Source: Nitrosomonas sp.
GTDB lineage: Bacteria; Pseudomonadota; Gammaproteobacteria; Burkholderiales; Nitrosomonadaceae
Assembly (NCBI GenBank): GCA_005779435.1
Contig: SXJH01000256.1
Location: 1-10,696, forward strand
Direction: 5' to 3'
DNA length: 10,696 nt
Made by a program: the position numbers and the translations under genes. The first letter of the stretch is position 1; every line of letters begins with the position of its first letter. Below, in pieces: positions 5,093 through 10,696 of the stretch. The notes beneath the pieces were generated by a model. The model saw only the letters and a list, made by a program, of their open reading frames with translations. It was not told the origin of the DNA and made no database searches.

Positions 5093-7174
5093 TCAGCCGA
5101 TTCTTTTTTCAAGGCGAACCTCCGTTCCACCCTCGCTGCGGGCGAGAATATCAAGTTGAGCGTCCAATTGTTTTGCGCGGTATTGCATAATTTTCAGCCC
5201 CATCCCCGAGGTTGATTGACGATCGGCATCCGTGTAGGAGAAACCTTGACCGTCATCGCAAATGGATAAGCGCAACACATTATCATGCGTCGACAGCATC
5301 ATGACAATGTGCCTGGCATGGCCATGCCGTATCGCATTATTGATCGCTTCTTGCGCGATTCGATAAAGATTCAACGCCACGTTGTTATCTTTGACGATAA
5401 TGTCATGATTGGATAAAAAATCGCAACCGATATGATAGGCCGCCGCGACTCTATCGGCTAACGTCTTGAGCGCGGACGCCAACCCATTGGCTTCCAATTC
5501 GAAAGGCAACAAGCCGCGCGCCAGTTGCTTGATTTGGATGACTGCGGTTTGTGCTTGCGAAGCAATCGATGCGGCGACTTTCGTTATATTTTCGTCGTTT
5601 CCCGCCGTGGCCATTTTCTTTTCCAATGCCTGAGCTTGGTAACCGATCGCCGCAATCTGCTGCCCGACGTTATCGTGCAGTTCTTGGCCGATGGTATGCG
5701 CCTGATCCTCGGCTATCGATATCACCGCTTGCTCCAGATGTTTGCGTTCGAGCCAGCTCTCAAGATCGCCGGCAATCGCATTGACGAGCTTTTGCTCTTC
5801 CTGCAGCAAAAGCGGTTTGTCGACAGGATAAAATACGCGCAAGTTACCGCAGATATTTCCATTGACACTGATGGGCGACCAGCAAGTACAAGCGAGATTA
5901 CGCTCCGCTCGTCTTTCATTGCGCGATTGTCCGGATATTTTTTCCTTTGTCAGCACATGCGGCGCAAGCGAGAGATTGGATCTGCCGGAGATATACCGCC
6001 AGCCGTCCAATTCAATGACCGCCGTAGCAAGCTGCGGGTACTGCAAAGCCGGAATCAAGTGAATGAAAATGTTCTGGCAAACCGTCTCTATCGATAGTTC
6101 CATGCCGATGCTGCGGCGAATTTCGTAGAGACAGGTGATTTCTTTCAAGCGTTCGCGCAATTCGGTTTCCTTACGGCTTAACTCAATGGAAAATTGCTCG
6201 GCGGTCTCTTTCGCGTGCTGCGCTTCTCTTTCCGAATGGATCAGCTTGCGCACGAACCAATTGAGCAGCAGGATTTCGGCAAAAATCAATCCGGCCAGGT
6301 ACAGAATGACAAAGCTAAGCTCCTGATTGATCGGCGCGAATAACTCATCCTCATCCAGCTTCAACGTCATGCCGAGACCGATTGCCCGCAATGGCGCATA
6401 TGCTTCGATCACGGGTATTTGGCGATAATCCTTAACCGCGATTACGCCATGACGACCATCCAGCGCATCGCTGATCGGCAACGTGCCTGTACCGGTTTCG
6501 CGCATAAGGCGCTTAAATTTGATGCCGTCGATTTGGCTGACGAGACAGGCCATTTCTTTCGTTTGCTGTACAGGAGGCGAGCATAGAATGAATTCGCCGG
6601 TATTGCCGATGGAGCGAATCTCGCTGAATCGGCGCGTCAGCTTAGGAAGCTTGATTTCGGTGACGATGCTGCCGATCATTTGCTTATCGCCGTCGAGCAC
6701 GTCCGTGCTGGTGCGCAAAACAAATTGTTTGTCCCAAATCAGAAAAGTATGCGTGTACTTATTCAGCGACAATGCTTGATGCCGATTTTCCGAGAATTGG
6801 CCCGATTGCGCCAGCGCATTGCCGCGCCGGTCGTAAACAATCGCGGCGGAAAAACCGGCTTCGGGCAATGAATCGACGTTACGCATCAAATCGTCCATGG
6901 CCTTTCGATTGCCGGGTTCTGCGTTAAGCTCTTGAATCGACTTGATCAAAAAAGGACGAAGCGCCAGTGCTCGCGTATCGGCGACGCCCTTCTCGACTTG
7001 GCTTTCAATCAGCAGCGCCTTGCCTTGCAACGCAACGCCGATGCCTCTGCCCAACACCGATTCTATTTGTTGCCGCATGGCATTGTAGACGGCCAAGCCC
7101 GTTGTCAGGGTCAGTCCCAGCAGCAGAATGCCGCCAATGATACTGATCTTGCGATCGTCGCGTGTGAGAAGCAC
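5093..7174 (-). CDS. Membrane sensor histidine kinase (NarX/NarL-type HisKA_3 family)
   Basis: A 693-residue two-component sensor kinase. It has a transmembrane helix at about 12-30, a periplasmic sensor region of about 250 residues (31-285) with Cache-like features (AIVYDRRGNALAQSG, GSIVTEIKLP, IGNTGEFILCSP), a second transmembrane helix at 287-307, a coiled-coil at about 312-345, and a GAF-like domain (about 350-475) containing the unusual ACTCW cysteine cluster. The kinase core follows. H500 in IGQELHDNVGQQIAAIG is the phosphorylated His of the HisKA_3 type. The ATP-binding N box is YRIAQEAINNAIRHG (604-618), and glycine boxes are DDGQGF (640-645) and GMGL (657-660). The start is a GTG at 7174 with a strong GGAGG site five to six bases upstream. 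The stop precedes the regulator start by one base. The periplasmic ligand is unknown. It lies 65 bp downstream of a pseudouridine synthase gene on the same strand and may share its transcript. Confidence 0.93.
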   Translation of the reverse strand: MLLTRDDRKISIIGGILLLGLTLTTGLAVYNAMRQQIESVLGRGIGVALQGKALLIESQVEKGVADTRALALRPFLIKSIQELNAEPGNRKAMDDLMRNVDSLPEAGFSAAIVYDRRGNALAQSGQFSENRHQALSLNKYTHTFLIWDKQFVLRTSTDVLDGDKQMIGSIVTEIKLPKLTRRFSEIRSIGNTGEFILCSPPVQQTKEMACLVSQIDGIKFKRLMRETGTGTLPISDALDGRHGVIAVKDYRQIPVIEAYAPLRAIGLGMTLKLDEDELFAPINQELSFVILYLAGLIFAEILLLNWFVRKLIHSEREAQHAKETAEQFSIELSRKETELRERLKEITCLYEIRRSIGMELSIETVCQNIFIHLIPALQYPQLATAVIELDGWRYISGRSNLSLAPHVLTKEKISGQSRNERRAERNLACTCWSPISVNGNICGNLRVFYPVDKPLLLQEEQKLVNAIAGDLESWLERKHLEQAVISIAEDQAHTIGQELHDNVGQQIAAIGYQAQALEKKMATAGNDENITKVAASIASQAQTAVIQIKQLARGLLPFELEANGLASALKTLADRVAAAYHIGCDFLSNHDIIVKDNNVALNLYRIAQEAINNAIRHGHARHIVMMLSTHDNVLRLSICDDGQGFSYTDADRQSTSGMGLKIMQYRAKQLDAQLDILARSEGGTEVRLEKRIG

Positions 7175-7239
7175 ACCGCCCTCCTTGATTGAATGATGAT
7201 CGGCAAACGAAACGCTGCTCCGCGCAACGGCAAAGCGGT

Positions 7240-7983
7240 TCAGAACCGTTCGCTTTCTTCCAGATAGCGCCAGTGTCCTTCGGGTAAATCGCCCAGCTTT
7301 ACTTTACCGATGCGCACCCGTTTCAAACCGGTCACTTTCAGATTGACCAGTTCGCACATCCTCCGGATCTGACGTTTCTTACCCTCGCGCAGAATAAAAC
7401 GCAATTGATCCTGATTTTGCCAGCTTACTTGCGCCGGTTTCAACGCCTGACCATCCAAACTCAAACCATGATTGAGCAATGCCAATTTCTCGCGCGGCAG
7501 CGTTCCTTCGACCCGCACCAGGTATTCCTTCTCAATTGCGGAATTTTCGCCGATCAATTGCTTGGCGATGCGTCCATCCTGAGTCAATACCAACAGGCCT
7601 TGCGAATCGATATCGAGCCGTCCTGCCGGTGCCAGTTTTTTCAAATGCGACGGATGAAAGCGCTTAGCCGCGACATCGCGGACAAACTGGTTTTCCGGTT
7701 TGATCAGTACAATCGCCGGGCGATAGCCGGGTTCCGGCTGGCCGGACACATAACCCACCGGCTTGTTCAGCAATATGGTCGCCAACTGCGTTTGCTGCAC
7801 TTGCGCGGCGCGATTCAATTTGATTTGCTGCGAAGGGTAAATTTTGCTGCCGAGTTCGGTAATCTGCTCGCCGTCGACAAACACCCAACCCAGTTCAATA
7901 TAACGATCCGCCTCGCGGCGCGAGCATAGCCCTTGTTCGGACATTAATTTGGATAGACGTATTTTTTCCATAGGCTTTATCAT
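7240..7983 (-). CDS. RsuA/RluB/RluF-family 23S rRNA pseudouridine synthase (RluF-like)
   Basis: A 247-residue enzyme converting a uridine in ribosomal RNA to pseudouridine. Counting from the second Met (7971), an S4 RNA-binding domain occupies about 3-50 (IRLSKLMSEQGLCSRREADR). The catalytic domain contains LLNKPVGYVSG (67-77), the catalytic motif GRLDIDSQGLL (117-127) with Asp120, KEYLVRVEG, and the C-terminal GKKRQIRRMCE and WRYLEE. CSRREADRYIE and RLDIDSQG are most like RluF, but RluB/RluE cannot be excluded, so no symbol is given. The start is uncertain: ATG at 7983 or 7971, neither with a good Shine-Dalgarno. An open frame continues upstream to 8181, but those 66 codons are repeat-element sequence and should not be annotated as protein. 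The family is normally 240-290 residues. Confidence 0.88.
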   Translation of the reverse strand: MIKPMEKIRLSKLMSEQGLCSRREADRYIELGWVFVDGEQITELGSKIYPSQQIKLNRAAQVQQTQLATILLNKPVGYVSGQPEPGYRPAIVLIKPENQFVRDVAAKRFHPSHLKKLAPAGRLDIDSQGLLVLTQDGRIAKQLIGENSAIEKEYLVRVEGTLPREKLALLNHGLSLDGQALKPAQVSWQNQDQLRFILREGKKRQIRRMCELVNLKVTGLKRVRIGKVKLGDLPEGHWRYLEESERF

Positions 7984-7993
7984 AGTGGAAGTT

Positions 7994-8144
7994 CTAAGGA
8001 AACGCTGATTAATTCGGCGAGCGGGATGAAACACGAGGCGCCCGGAACGCAGCAACCGAGACATATCAACGAGATAGGCGAGGGAGCGAGTACCGCGCAA
8101 CAAAGTAATTCGCCCGTACAACCAATTAATCAGCATTTCCCTAA
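7994..8144. mobile_element. MITE-like element (151 bp) with imperfect terminal inverted repeats
   Basis: The two ends are a 21-bp inverted repeat with three mismatches: TAAGGAAACGCTGATTAATT on the left and, read inward from the right, TAGGGAAATGCTGATTAATT. The interior (GC-rich, with GGCGAGGGAGCGAG) encodes no transposase and differs from that of the element at 3702-3818. The element occupies almost the whole gap between two divergent housekeeping genes, ending about 11 bp from the pseudouridine synthase start and less than 50 bp from the PncC start. No clear target duplication is visible. From memory, similar termini and interiors recur in Nitrosomonas genomes; this was not checked. Confidence 0.8.
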
Positions 8145-8192
8145 CATGAAGGGGCAAATAAAATTTCCAACCCGGATTCAATCTTATTCACC

Positions 8193-8663
8193 TTGGCGCA
8201 GCAAGCCGGACAATGCCTTGCCCAACGCGGCATGATGCTGGTTACCGCAGAATCTTGCACCGGCGGCTGGATCGGCGAAGCGATCACTGCCGTACCCGGC
8301 AGTTCGGCTTGGTTCGAGCGCGGTTTTGTCACGTACAGCAACGCATCCAAACGTGAAATGCTCGGCGTACGGCAAGCGATTCTAGACCAATACGGTGCGG
8401 TTTCTCCACAAACGGCGCGAGAAATGGTCATTGGCGCACTGACCGGAAGCCATGCGCAGGTCGGCGTATCGGTGACCGGTATCGCCGGGCCCGATGGCGG
8501 TACCGCAACCAAACCGGTCGGCATGGTATGTTTTGCGTGGGCGACCAAAGACGGCCTAATCCGGCAAGACACCCGTTTCTTCGACGGAACCCGGGAAGCC
8601 ATCCGGCATGCAGCCGTTATTGCCGCATTGCAGGGCATACCGCAGTTGTTGGATCGCACGTAG
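8193..8663 (+). CDS. pncC: Nicotinamide-nucleotide amidase (CinA C-terminal domain protein)
   Basis: A stand-alone CinA C-terminal-domain protein, which deamidates nicotinamide mononucleotide to nicotinate mononucleotide in NAD recycling. Motifs, in order: VTAESCTGGWIGEAIT, SSAWFERGFVTYSN, KREMLGV, YGAVSPQTAREM, SVTGIAGPDGGTATKPVG, closely following E. coli PncC. The N-terminal molybdopterin-binding domain of full CinA is absent, as in other PncC proteins. The start is uncertain. TTG at 8193 gives 156 residues with no Shine-Dalgarno, and homology to E. coli PncC continues a few residues upstream (ILFTLAQQAGQ). The frame is open back to the stop at 8142, with no in-frame ATG or GTG. An ATT at 8163, eight bases after GGGG, would give 166 residues, near the E. 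coli length of 165. The TTG coordinate is a conservative choice. Confidence 0.86.
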   Translation: MAQQAGQCLAQRGMMLVTAESCTGGWIGEAITAVPGSSAWFERGFVTYSNASKREMLGVRQAILDQYGAVSPQTAREMVIGALTGSHAQVGVSVTGIAGPDGGTATKPVGMVCFAWATKDGLIRQDTRFFDGTREAIRHAAVIAALQGIPQLLDRT

Positions 8664-8705
8664 ATCAATAAACACGGTTTATATCGATCCCCCCATTTTC
8701 CATCG

Positions 8706-8751
8706 TTGCATTCAATAAGCTTCTTCCGTACAATAAACGCAACTTTGTTGC
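8706..8751 (+). promoter_or_regulatory. zur promoter and inverted-repeat operator GCAAC-N3-GTTGC
   Basis: TTGCAT (8706-8711) and TACAAT (8729-8734) are 17 bp apart and form a plausible promoter. The expected start site falls within or beside the perfect inverted repeat GCAACTTTGTTGC (8739-8751). A further half-site, GTTGC, lies at 8705-8709 within the -35 region. The same arms occur upstream of the TonB receptor (9609-9621). Placement over the start site suits repression, probably by the Zur-like protein itself; the binding protein is inferred. Confidence 0.6.
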
Positions 8752-8764
8752 ATTTTCCATTTTT

Positions 8765-9187
8765 ATGACCATCGATTTTCGAAACGCCGCCGAAGAGCTG
8801 ATCCAGCACAACGGCGGGCGAGCAACCGCAGGACGGATCGGCATACTGGCCATTTTGCTGGCGGAACAGCATGCGATCACGCATCGCGAAATCGAGCATC
8901 GCTTGCCCGAATCTTTGCCGCTCGATCGCGTGACGCTTTATCGCGCATTGGAATGGTTGGTGGAAAAAAATCTGATTCACAAAGTAACCAGCGACGACCG
9001 GGTGTGGCGCTATCACGCCAACCGCGAGGTGCACGCACACCGTCATGCGCATTTCAAATGCACTCGTTGCGCACAAGTCATTTGCCTGGATGATTTGCCG
9101 GAAAAAAGAAACTGGCATTTGCCCGCCGGTTACCGCTTCCAGGAGATCGAATTGACCGTTAAAGGCCTGTGTGCCGATTGCTGCTAA
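8765..9187 (+). CDS. zur: Fur-family metalloregulator, probably the zinc repressor Zur
   Basis: A 140-residue Fur-superfamily repressor. The winged helix (about 1-85) has the recognition segment LDRVTLYRALEWLVEKNLIHKV (split around residues 53-73), typical of the family. The metal-binding and dimerisation half has the histidine cluster VHAHRHAHF (89-97), followed by the structural zinc cysteines C99-x2-C102 and C136-x2-C139 (GLCADCC end). The C-terminal CxxC close to the end and the neighbours (DUF2946-like protein, ZnuD-like receptor) favour zinc sensing over iron. Fur itself is usually longer with a distinct HHHDH motif, which is absent here. The ATG has no recognisable Shine-Dalgarno, so translation may be weak. 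The gene sits behind an inverted-repeat operator and is followed after four bases by the next gene. Confidence 0.8.
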   Translation: MTIDFRNAAEELIQHNGGRATAGRIGILAILLAEQHAITHREIEHRLPESLPLDRVTLYRALEWLVEKNLIHKVTSDDRVWRYHANREVHAHRHAHFKCTRCAQVICLDDLPEKRNWHLPAGYRFQEIELTVKGLCADCC

Positions 9188-9191
9188 ATCT

Positions 9192-9518
9192 ATGCTGATG
9201 CGCAAAAGCTTATTCCTGATCCTGACGCTCGCACTCATCATGGTGCCGGTGTTCTTGATGGCGCACGCATTCACGCATTTTGCACAAGTCGATGTGCAGG
9301 ATGCGGCGGACAGCGGCGAGGAAGCCATCGATCTCGATGAAATTTGCCTGGATTGCCTCGCGCTTGCGGGATTCAATTTTCTTTTTATCGCAGCGGCATT
9401 GTTATTCGGCAATTCTGTCGCTCGCCGCCGCTGCCTGCCATTGTGGCCGCCCGCGCGCCTTATCGATTTTAACCGCTCACCGTACCGCTCGCGCGCGCCT
9501 CCGTATCCCGCCGTCTGA
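9192..9518 (+). CDS. Small membrane protein, DUF2946-like, linked to metal uptake
   Basis: A 108-residue protein starting four bases after the zur stop codon, without its own Shine-Dalgarno, so probably translated by coupling to zur. An N-terminal hydrophobic segment (about 5-25) could be a signal anchor; a second lies at about 62-78. Between them are HAFTHF and a metal-ligand-like DEICLDCLALAGF. The C-terminal end, YRSRAPPYPAV, is the Arg-Ala-Pro-Pro ending I associate with DUF2946 proteins, which are often encoded beside TonB-dependent metal receptors. Its exact job is unknown; a periplasmic or membrane helper in zinc uptake would fit. An in-frame GTG at 9171 would overlap zur and is unlikely. 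The second ATG at 9198 is also possible. Confidence 0.72.
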   Translation: MLMRKSLFLILTLALIMVPVFLMAHAFTHFAQVDVQDAADSGEEAIDLDEICLDCLALAGFNFLFIAAALLFGNSVARRRCLPLWPPARLIDFNRSPYRSRAPPYPAV

Positions 9519-9608
9519 TTTGTTGCACCAATCATCCTGATCGGATCAATCGCCGATAACGACGACCGGCTCCTTGCTTGACGTTGCGGATCGATCGGAT
9601 TCAGAAAT

Positions 9609-9621
9609 GCAACTGAGTTGC
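9609..9621 (+). promoter_or_regulatory. Operator GCAAC-N3-GTTGC upstream of the TonB receptor
   Basis: The perfect inverted repeat GCAACTGAGTTGC lies 26 bp before the receptor ATG, with the same arms and spacing as the repeat before zur (8739-8751). A half-site GTTGCA also occurs at about 9522. TTGACG (9578-9583) is a possible -35 upstream, but no good -10 is evident at 17 bp (TCAGAA); CATATA at 9623-9628 is an alternative. The rest of the 129-bp gap from 9519 to 9647 shows no gene. Confidence 0.6.
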
Positions 9622-9647
9622 GCATATACCATCATTGGAAATACGGT

Positions 9648-10696
9648 ATGGATTTTTCCGATTACCATCTAAAAGAAAACAAGCTGCGACAATACGCGCG
9701 GCTCAGACCCGCTATTGCAGCGCTGGCTTGCTGTTTATCGCCGTCGCATCTTTACGCGCAAAACACCGGCAATAACGTTGAATTGCTTCCGAGCGTCGTG
9801 GTTACGCGGTCGAGCGCGACGGGCGCCGAAGCTTCGGGCGTCAAGCCGACAATTGTGCTGCAAGGCGACCGGTTGCGCCAAAAACGCGAATCCAATTTGG
9901 GCGATACGCTCTCGCACGAGCTGGGCGTAACCTCCACCAATTTCGGCCCCGGTGCGGGCCGTCCGATCATTCGCGGTCAGGACGGCGAACGTGTCCGCGT
10001 GATGGAAAACGGCGTCGGCACCGGCGATATTTCGGTAATCAGCCCGGATCATGCGGTAGCGACCGAAACCCTCAATGCGTCGCGCATTGAAATATTGCGC
10101 GGGCCATCGACGTTGTTGTACGGCAGCGGCATCTCCGGCGGCGTGGTTAACGTCGTCAACGACCGCATCCCAGATCGCCTGTACGCAACGCCGCAAGCCA
10201 ATTTCGAAGGGCGCTTCAACTCCGCGCTGGAAGAACGCAACGGCGCGCTGAATGCATCGGGCAGCATGGGCAGAATGTCGTGGAACATCGAGGGCATGAA
10301 ACGCAAAACCAACGATATTCACATTCCGGGCCGCGCCAATCCGAACGATCCGGACAGCGCAATCGGCTTCGTCAGAAACAGCGCCATTGATTCCAGCAAC
10401 CTGTCGGCGGGTAGTTCTTATGTCGGCGAGCGCGGATTCCTCGGCATGTCGGTATCGCGCCTGGATAACTTTTACGGCATTCCCGGCCCGGAAGGCGCGA
10501 AAATCGATATGGGGCAAACACGTTACGGCCTGGCGGGCGACTTGGACAATCCGCTGAAAGGATTCCAACAACTGCGCGTGCGTTTCAATTACAACGATTA
10601 CCGGCACAAAGAACTCGAAAGCGGCGGCGATATCGGCAGCCGCTTTAAAAACAACGAAGCCGAAGGTCGCGCCGAATTGACGCACGCGCCGATTGC
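9648..10696 (+). CDS. ZnuD-like TonB-dependent outer-membrane receptor (5' part)
   Basis: The first 349 codons of a TonB-dependent receptor that runs off the window. The ATG at 9648 is followed by an extended n-region and a hydrophobic stretch ending in SHLYA-Q (cut near residue 38). A TonB-box-like PSVVVTRSS follows, then a plug domain: LGDTLSHELGVTSTNFGPGA, RPIIRGQDGERVRVMENGV, SPDHAVATETL, RIEILRGPSTLLYGSG and GGVVNVVNDRIP. These match ZnuD of Neisseria and its relatives very closely. The barrel begins with YGIPGPEGAKIDMGQTRYGL and continues to NYNDYRHKELESGG. Between YGIPG and TRYGL, where Neisseria ZnuD has a long His/Asp-rich zinc-binding loop, this protein has only a few residues. It is therefore related to ZnuD but may not capture zinc in the same way. 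Its neighbours zur and the DUF2946-like gene support metal uptake. The frame is open to the window end. Confidence 0.9.
   Translation, partial: MDFSDYHLKENKLRQYARLRPAIAALACCLSPSHLYAQNTGNNVELLPSVVVTRSSATGAEASGVKPTIVLQGDRLRQKRESNLGDTLSHELGVTSTNFGPGAGRPIIRGQDGERVRVMENGVGTGDISVISPDHAVATETLNASRIEILRGPSTLLYGSGISGGVVNVVNDRIPDRLYATPQANFEGRFNSALEERNGALNASGSMGRMSWNIEGMKRKTNDIHIPGRANPNDPDSAIGFVRNSAIDSSNLSAGSSYVGERGFLGMSVSRLDNFYGIPGPEGAKIDMGQTRYGLAGDLDNPLKGFQQLRVRFNYNDYRHKELESGGDIGSRFKNNEAEGRAELTHAPI

Noticed and set aside
5093..5154. Longer start for the response regulator at 5154, overlapping the kinase
   Set aside because: The extra 21 residues precede the receiver fold and have no homology I recognise; the ATG at 5091 directly after the kinase stop gives the standard length.
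7984..8181. A 66-residue N-terminal extension of the RluF-like protein
   Set aside because: It translates the repeat element from end to end and adds nothing seen in this enzyme family; the S4 domain starts just after the internal ATG codons at 7983/7971.
8668..8682. Hairpin ATAAAC-ACG-GTTTAT after pncC as a terminator
   Set aside because: The stem is only six mostly A-T pairs and is followed by ATCGATCCCCCC, not a T-run.
8141..9625. A 494-codon open frame on the minus strand spanning PncC, zur and the DUF2946-like gene
   Set aside because: It is antisense to three genes with clear family motifs and the right reading frame, its product resembles no protein family, and it runs into the repeat element. 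GC-rich codon use on the other strand explains its length.
9735..10685. A 316-codon minus-strand open frame
   Set aside because: It is the antisense shadow of the ZnuD-like receptor, whose plug-domain motifs are unmistakable on the plus strand.

Overview
The window looks like chromosomal DNA from an autotrophic proteobacterium, most likely a betaproteobacterial ammonia oxidiser close to Nitrosomonas. Three observations point there: a red-type form I RuBisCO large subunit divergent from cbbR; short repeats with GGAAACGCTGATTAAT-type ends of the kind I associate with Nitrosomonas genomes (recalled, not searched); and a ZnuD/Zur-type metal-uptake cluster. The taxonomic call is inference. No rRNA, tRNA, CRISPR array or intact transposase gene was found.

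Layout. Bases 1-1341 hold the 5' end of cbbL (minus strand), a 162-bp divergent control region and cbbR (plus strand). Bases 1393-4405 are an unusual envelope locus. It contains a rearranged fragment of a porin gene, a lone repeat end, a small secreted protein (1725-2123, plus strand), a strong terminator, a complete BBP2/OmpL-like outer-membrane barrel gene (minus strand), a structured non-coding stretch (3601-3818: two hairpins and a repeat element carrying two more), and a small lipoprotein gene (3838-4299, minus strand). The lipoprotein is a paralogue of the secreted protein. Bases 4435-7174 encode a two-component pair: a 693-residue membrane sensor kinase of the NarX/NarL-type HisKA_3 class and a NarL/FixJ response regulator. 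Bases 7240-8663 hold two housekeeping genes facing apart, an RluF-like pseudouridine synthase and PncC, with a 151-bp terminal-repeat element filling almost all the space between them. Bases 8765-10696 hold a Zur-like repressor, a DUF2946-like membrane protein and the 5' part of a ZnuD-like TonB-dependent receptor.

How the parts may work together. The two paralogous small envelope genes lie 2.2 kb apart and face away from each other's coding ends, yet share a 40-bp upstream block (33 of 40 bases identical by hand count). The block contains two TGGTTTC-type direct repeats spaced exactly 23 bp apart, just upstream of a promoter with a poor -35. The neighbouring NarL-type regulator is the obvious candidate to bind there. 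This suggests an undescribed regulon: sensor kinase, regulator, two paralogous periplasmic/lipoprotein partners and possibly the outer-membrane barrel. Separately, the same inverted repeat GCAAC-N3-GTTGC lies upstream of both zur and the TonB receptor, fitting one Zur-controlled metal-uptake unit.
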